Assembly: GCA_002450255.1 (NCBI GenBank)
Contig: DJYW01000094.1
Span: 1-10,718 of the forward strand
Direction: 5' to 3'
From: Gammaproteobacteria bacterium UBA6968
GTDB taxonomy: Bacteria; Pseudomonadota; Gammaproteobacteria; Pseudomonadales; Azotimanducaceae
Length of the DNA: 10,718 nucleotides
Of the stretch, positions 6,927 to 10,718 are shown one piece after another. The stretch's first letter is position 1; the number at the start of each line of letters is the position of its first letter. The notes beneath the pieces are model-generated. The model searched no databases and had not been told where the DNA came from. It was given only the letters and a program-made list of their open reading frames with translations. Both the position numbers and the translations under genes were made by a program.

Positions 6927-7814
6927 CTAGTCGTAACCCAAGCGGCGCATATGGCCGGCATGATTGGTCCAACCTTTGCGAACTCGCACCCACAAATGCA
7001 ACATCACCTGCCGTTCCAGAAGTCGCTCAATATCCTGCCGTGCATCTTGGCCAATACTCTTCAGACGACTGCCGGCATTACCAATCACAATGCGTTTCTG
7101 ACCATCACGCTCCACATAAATATCCGCATGAATGCGAGTGATATTTACCTCGTCCTGGAAGGATTCAATGACCACCGTTGCGCTGTGTGGAATCTCGTCA
7201 CCCAACTGCCGCATCACCTTTTCGCGCACAATCTCAGCAACTAAGAAACGCTCCGACTGATCCGTTATCTCATCTTCCGAAAAGATATGCTTACGAAATG
7301 GCAGGTGTTTGAAGACCTGCTCGCGGAACTCGGCAACGCCGTCGTCTTTGAGCGCGCTGACCGGTACGATTGCATCAAACGCAGCTTTTTCATTGATTTG
7401 GGCCATCTGTGGGAGCAGCAGCGCTTTATCGGCAAGCAGATCGATCTTGGACAACACAACGAATCTTGGCCCGTCGATTCGCTCAATGAGTTTGAGCACG
7501 TATTCGTCTTCTTCGCGAACCTTGCCGCCTTCCAATAAACACACCACCAGGTCGACACCGCCAAGCGCGGTGGTCGCGTGATCAACCATGTATTTATTCA
7601 GACGGCGCTCAATGCGCTGATGAATTCCCGGCGTATCAACGTAGATCGCTTGACAGTCGGCTGCCGTATCAACACCAAGTAAATTACGACGCGTGGTTTG
7701 CGGTTTGCGCGAGGTAATGCTGATTTTTTGACCCAACACATGGTTAAGCAGCGTCGACTTACCAACATTCGGACGGCCAACAAGCGCCACATAACCACAA
7801 CGGGTAGTTTCCAT
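6927..7814 (-). CDS. era: GTPase Era, 30S assembly factor
   Basis: Era is an essential GTPase that binds the 3' end of 16S rRNA and assists 30S maturation near the inner membrane. The 295-residue protein has G1 GRPNVGKS (13-20), the G2 region with QTTRRNLLGV (about 39-48), G3 DTPG (60-63), G4 at 122-125 and G5 SAL (153-155). A C-terminal KH domain carries the GxxG loop as GNAG (245-248) and ends in the family tail WVRVRKGWTNHAGHMRRLGY. G4 reads SKID instead of the usual NKxD, a Ser replacing the guanine-contacting Asn; the codon is TCC. ATG at 7812-7814 is preferred to the GTG just before it. The start is nine bases after the rnc stop with no good Shine-Dalgarno, suggesting translational coupling. 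Confidence 0.96.
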   Translation of the reverse strand: METTRCGYVALVGRPNVGKSTLLNHVLGQKISITSRKPQTTRRNLLGVDTAADCQAIYVDTPGIHQRIERRLNKYMVDHATTALGGVDLVVCLLEGGKVREEDEYVLKLIERIDGPRFVVLSKIDLLADKALLLPQMAQINEKAAFDAIVPVSALKDDGVAEFREQVFKHLPFRKHIFSEDEITDQSERFLVAEIVREKVMRQLGDEIPHSATVVIESFQDEVNITRIHADIYVERDGQKRIVIGNAGSRLKSIGQDARQDIERLLERQVMLHLWVRVRKGWTNHAGHMRRLGYD

Positions 7815-7823
7815 CACGTTGCG

Positions 7824-8801
7824 CTAGGCTCGCTTTGAGGCAGGTTTAGTCTTCGCATAGGCATCCGTTTGAGGCTTCTTTTTAAGCTTCGATTTAGCAG
7901 ACTCCTTAGCCTTCTTAAGTTTTGAATTCTCGATCTTATCGGGCTCAGGCTCTGTGCCAGTCAGTTGCAGTTGCGTCAGCACCTGTGTCAACACCTCGGC
8001 CGCCGCCAGCTTTTCTGCACCGCGCCGTGACGAAGCGATGCCCTCGGCCGAGATCTGTAAATCATCGACCTGACAGCTGACTGTGTATTCACGCTTGTGA
8101 TCGGCGCCTGCAACCCTAGCTACAGCGTAAACTGGCACATCAATGCCTTGGGCTTGCAGCGCCTCTTGCAGAGCCGTTTTAGCATCACGAAGCTCTTCTG
8201 TGCCTAAGTCTTGCATACGCGGCGAAAACAGCTTTCCAACCACTTGTAGGCATGCCTCAATGCCGCCATCTTCGTGCACGGCGCCAATGATGGCTTCCAA
8301 TACATCGGCCAAGATCGAGGCTCGTTCTCGCCCTCCATTCTTCGCTTCGCCACTCCCAAGACGGACAAAGGGCGCAACGCCCAACTGGCCTGCCACCTCG
8401 GCAAGAGCCTTGCCGCTAACCAAACGAGATCGCATCAAAGACAGCCGATCTTCCTGACAATTGGGGTAGAGCAGATAGAGCTGAATACCAACCAAGTAAC
8501 CCAGAACCGCATCACCAATGAATTCGAGCCGCTCGTTATTCTGTTGGGCAAAACTCTTATGGGTGAGCGCCAGCTCAAGTAATGAGTGATCGGCAAAAAC
8601 GTAATCAATCTTGGCTTCAATAGAGGTATAAACGGCACCGCCGCGTTTTCGCTCCATTTCCGCCTTAGCCTTTTCGTCTTTTTTTCTGTGCTTAATATTA
8701 TTGTTAGGAGCAGAGGCACCAGCTGTAGGTAACACCACCGTGTCGCTCTGGCGTTTGCCTTGGCTGACTGCTGACGACTTAGTCGTTTTAACTTTTGACA
8801 T
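7824..8801 (-). CDS. rnc: Ribonuclease III with basic N- and C-terminal extensions
   Basis: RNase III cuts double-stranded RNA, including the rRNA precursor. With the ATG at 8799-8801 the protein is 325 residues, about 100 more than E. coli RNase III. The catalytic domain spans about 58-200, with NERLEFIGDAVL (E90, E93, D97) and ASILADVLEAIIG (D166, E169) supplying the metal ligands. The dsRNA-binding domain covers about 206-275 and includes SSRRGAEKLAAAEVL. Extra material is a polar, basic N-terminus of about 57 residues and a C-terminal tail (about 281-325) rich in lysine. The last 35 residues contain 12 Lys and one Arg. Both tails look disordered and may bind RNA. A GTG four codons upstream is an alternative start. 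It lies between lepB and era, the usual gammaproteobacterial order. Confidence 0.95.
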   Translation of the reverse strand: MSKVKTTKSSAVSQGKRQSDTVVLPTAGASAPNNNIKHRKKDEKAKAEMERKRGGAVYTSIEAKIDYVFADHSLLELALTHKSFAQQNNERLEFIGDAVLGYLVGIQLYLLYPNCQEDRLSLMRSRLVSGKALAEVAGQLGVAPFVRLGSGEAKNGGRERASILADVLEAIIGAVHEDGGIEACLQVVGKLFSPRMQDLGTEELRDAKTALQEALQAQGIDVPVYAVARVAGADHKREYTVSCQVDDLQISAEGIASSRRGAEKLAAAEVLTQVLTQLQLTGTEPEPDKIENSKLKKAKESAKSKLKKKPQTDAYAKTKPASKRA

Positions 8802-8878
8802 TATCTGGTGCACCCATTCGGTGTTCGCTTGATTGCGGCATTAACTCCGCCACGCAACGCTGCAATTATTTCTCTTGC

Positions 8879-8929
8879 TTACCGCTGTTTCTTACCACTG
8901 CTCTATTTACGCAGTACTTTTTTACGCTG
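8879..8929 (-). repeat. Four degenerate repeats in the lepB-rnc gap
   Basis: On the plus strand TTACCGCTG, TTACCACTG, TTACGCAG and TTACGCTG recur every 13-15 bases, separated by T-rich spacers. On the transcribed minus strand this reads as CAGCGGTAA-like units with purine-rich spacers. They lie about 80-130 bases before the rnc start. The copies differ enough that chance is not excluded. No protein domain is recognisable in this gap. Confidence 0.4.
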
Positions 8930-8954
8930 CTTTTCGGTCATCTACCTCAATGGC

Positions 8955-8979
8955 AAGGCGTTTGCGACGCACTCGCCTT
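8955..8979 (-). promoter_or_regulatory. Hairpin in the rnc leader, possible RNase III target
   Basis: AAGGCG and CGCCTT form a perfect six-base stem. Inside it TGC and GCA can pair around GTC, with an AG/AA internal loop between the two stems. It lies in the lepB-rnc gap about 155 bases before rnc. In E. coli the rnc leader holds a stem-loop that RNase III cleaves to lower its own expression; this hairpin sits in a comparable place but is shorter. No T tract follows, so it is not an obvious terminator. Confidence 0.3.
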
Positions 8980-9027
8980 ATCAATCTAGCAGCGCACGCT
9001 TTCCCTTTCCGGTGTTTCAGGCGAAAC

Positions 9028-9777
9028 CTAAAGCCAGCGATTTTGGATAAAAGTTGGCCAGTTCCAACCTGGCTCTTTATGCATCCATACCGCCACGGCA
9101 CGACCAACGATATTCTTCTCATCAGCCAGTCCCCAAGCTCTAGAATCCGCAGAATTATCGCGATTATCGCCCATCATCAGATACTGACCAGGACCAATTT
9201 CCCACTCTTGGGTCGGTTCAAAGCCCGTTGTGCGGTAAATGCTATGCGCTTGCTCGCCGAGCAATTCAGAGTATTCCTGCACACGCACGCCGGTTCGACC
9301 GTCACGAAACTCACCTAACAATTTATAGGAAACACGCACGCCATTAATCCACAGCGCTTTATTTTGATATTTAACCCGATCGCCCGGGATGCCGATTACC
9401 CGTTTAATGAAGTAACGCTCATCATGCGGCGGCACAAAAACCATCATATCGCCACGGGCTGGCTCCCCTATCGAGACTAATTTGGTGCCAAACACGGGCA
9501 TGCGTAAACCATATTCGTATTTGTTGACCAAAATAAAGTTGCCGACCTTGAGGTTAGGCACCATAGACTCTGACGGTATTTGGTACGGCTCAATGACAAA
9601 ACCACGAACCACGAATACGAGCAACAGAATCGGAAAAAAAGATCGTGAATACTCGATCACGATTGGCATATTTGCTTCTGGGTCGCGACGCGGTCGCAGA
9701 TAAAACTGGTCAGCTAGGGTCAGAGCACCGGTAACCACCACCCCCCAAAACAAGTAAAAAGGTAAATCTATATCCAT
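9028..9777 (-). CDS. lepB: Signal peptidase I
   Basis: LepB is the inner-membrane serine protease that removes signal peptides from exported proteins. The 249-residue protein has two N-terminal membrane segments (about 5-22 and 46-63) separated by a short basic loop with RPRRDP. The periplasmic catalytic domain follows. The nucleophile is S71 in IPSESMVPNL and the general base is K125 in YFIKRVIGIPGD. GDNRDNSADSRAWG is the conserved box E. The protein is shorter than E. coli LepB (324) and closer to the Pseudomonas form. The ATG has no strong Shine-Dalgarno. lepA ends 158 bases upstream, and that gap contains an AAGGAG near 9870 with no start codon at the right distance. The lepA-lepB-rnc order is typical of gammaproteobacteria. 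Confidence 0.96.
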   Translation of the reverse strand: MDIDLPFYLFWGVVVTGALTLADQFYLRPRRDPEANMPIVIEYSRSFFPILLLVFVVRGFVIEPYQIPSESMVPNLKVGNFILVNKYEYGLRMPVFGTKLVSIGEPARGDMMVFVPPHDERYFIKRVIGIPGDRVKYQNKALWINGVRVSYKLLGEFRDGRTGVRVQEYSELLGEQAHSIYRTTGFEPTQEWEIGPGQYLMMGDNRDNSADSRAWGLADEKNIVGRAVAVWMHKEPGWNWPTFIQNRWL

Positions 9778-9935
9778 CCAAGCATCTATCCGGTTTGCAG
9801 GGCTGCTGTGCGACTTATTCGCTACTTGCGAGCCATCTGTCGATTATCTGGTTAGGTCTCCTTGCGGACTATTTATTGACCATCGCTATCGCTCGCGGCA
9901 ACGTTTAACTTCTGCGAGTTCCCGTACGGCACTGG

Positions 9936-10718
9936 TCAACGCTCCACTTTCAACGCCGCCAAGAACGCTTCTTGAGGAATCTCTACACGCCCCAGTTGCT
10001 TCATGCGCTTTTTGCCCTGCTTTTGCTTTTCCAACAACTTTTTCTTCCTGGTGATGTCACCACCATAGCACTTAGCGGTCACATTTTTACGCAGCGCTTT
10101 CACCGTTTGGCGAGCAATAATTTGACCTCCAACCGCTGCTTGCAGCGCCACATCAAACAATTGCCGGGGAATAAGCTCTTTCATTTTTTCGGCGAGACCA
10201 CGACCACGGCCCTGAGCCTGATCGCGATGCACGATACTCGCCAGCGCATCGACGCGGTCGCCGTTAATCAGAATATCCAACCGGACTAGATTCGCGGCCT
10301 GAAATTCGCTAAACGCATAATCCAACGAAGCAAAGCCTCGGCTCACGGACTTCAGCCGATCAAAAAAGTCCATGACCACCTCGTTCATAGGCATCTGCCA
10401 GTGCATCGAAACCTGGCCGGTGGAAAACTGCATATTTCTTTGCACTCCACGACGTTCAACACACAAGCTCATGACACTACCGACAAACTCTTGTGGCACC
10501 AAAATGTTCACGTCAGCCATAGGTTCACGCATGGCGCGATAATTGGTCGGCAGGCGAGACGGATTGTCGATATGAATGACTGATCCATCATTCAACTCCA
10601 CTTCGTACACCACCGTGGGCGCAGAAGTGATTAGATCGAGGTCGTACTCGCGCTCCAAACGCTCCTGAATGATCTCCATATGCAGCATTCCCAGAAAGCC
10701 GCAGCGGAACCCAAAACC
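9936..10718 (-). CDS. lepA: Elongation factor 4 (LepA), C-terminal 260 residues (cut by window edge)
   Basis: LepA is a ribosome-associated translational GTPase related to EF-G and acts in translation or 30S biogenesis. Only the C-terminal part is present; the GTPase domain lies beyond the right edge. The fragment begins [20 protein letters not shown], a conserved EF-4 block, and continues with [11 protein letters not shown]. The LepA-specific C-terminal domain follows, with [40 protein letters not shown] and the terminal [18 protein letters not shown]. The frame is intact to a TGA. An internal ATG at 10688 is not the real start, because the conserved sequence continues upstream of it to the edge. 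Confidence 0.97.
   Translation of the reverse strand, partial: GFGFRCGFLGMLHMEIIQERLEREYDLDLITSAPTVVYEVELNDGSVIHIDNPSRLPTNYRAMREPMADVNILVPQEFVGSVMSLCVERRGVQRNMQFSTGQVSMHWQMPMNEVVMDFFDRLKSVSRGFASLDYAFSEFQAANLVRLDILINGDRVDALASIVHRDQAQGRGRGLAEKMKELIPRQLFDVALQAAVGGQIIARQTVKALRKNVTAKCYGGDITRKKKLLEKQKQGKKRMKQLGRVEIPQEAFLAALKVER

Noticed and set aside
8899..8953. Twelve-codon mini-frame (MTEKQRKKVLRK) in the rnc leader
   Set aside because: The GAGG upstream is too close to the ATG and the frame is too short to support; it may only reflect the A-rich repeats.
8922..9122. 66-codon minus-strand frame overlapping the end of lepB
   Set aside because: It is mostly an alternative frame of lepB with an Arg/Lys-rich tail from non-coding DNA; it has no family resemblance.
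8875..9318. 147-codon plus-strand frame across the rnc-lepB gap
   Set aside because: It is antisense to lepB over most of its length and its composition is typical of a shadow frame.
9778..9935. Promoter or hidden gene in the lepA-lepB gap
   Set aside because: There is a lone AAGGAG without a start codon at suitable distance, a short CCGTACGG palindrome and very short frames; nothing is convincing.

Overview
The window looks like chromosomal housekeeping DNA from a gammaproteobacterium. The evidence is the run lepA-lepB-rnc-era-recO, followed by rlmD-relA and then adk and tsaB, all on the minus strand. Several proteins resemble E. coli and Pseudomonas versions closely in length and motifs. 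Nearest relatives cannot be named from sequence alone. At least four genes appear to use GTG or TTG starts (rlmD, recO, relA, moeA).

Layout, read along the minus strand from right to left. The 3' part of lepA (elongation factor 4) is followed by lepB (signal peptidase I). A 226-base gap with repeats and a hairpin precedes rnc (RNase III with unusual basic tails at both ends). era lies 9 bases further on, then recO. rlmD (23S rRNA m5U methyltransferase) and relA (ppGpp synthetase) follow. After a gap with a possible 39-residue ORF comes adk (adenylate kinase). moeA (molybdopterin molybdotransferase) is the only plus-strand gene. It sits between adk and the 5' part of tsaB (tRNA t6A synthesis), which is cut by the left edge.

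The genes serve translation and RNA metabolism (lepA, rnc, era, rlmD, tsaB), protein export (lepB), recombination repair (recO), nucleotide balance (adk) and the stringent response (relA). moeA is an outlier in both function and strand. In many gammaproteobacteria pdxJ follows recO, mazG follows relA, and adk and tsaB lie close together. Here pdxJ and mazG are absent from those places and moeA stands between adk and tsaB.

No mobile element, CRISPR array, defence system or wholly new system is visible. The observations most worth checking are these: a RelA that lacks the whole cysteine-containing zinc-finger domain but keeps an intact synthetase and the ACT domain; the head-to-head overlap of the tsaB and moeA starts, with a perfect Shine-Dalgarno for an earlier tsaB start lying inside moeA; RNase III with long lysine-rich tails; and short repeats and hairpins in the intercistronic gaps, including a 14-base match to the Tn5 mosaic end between moeA and adk. 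No gene-free stretch exceeds 300 bases.
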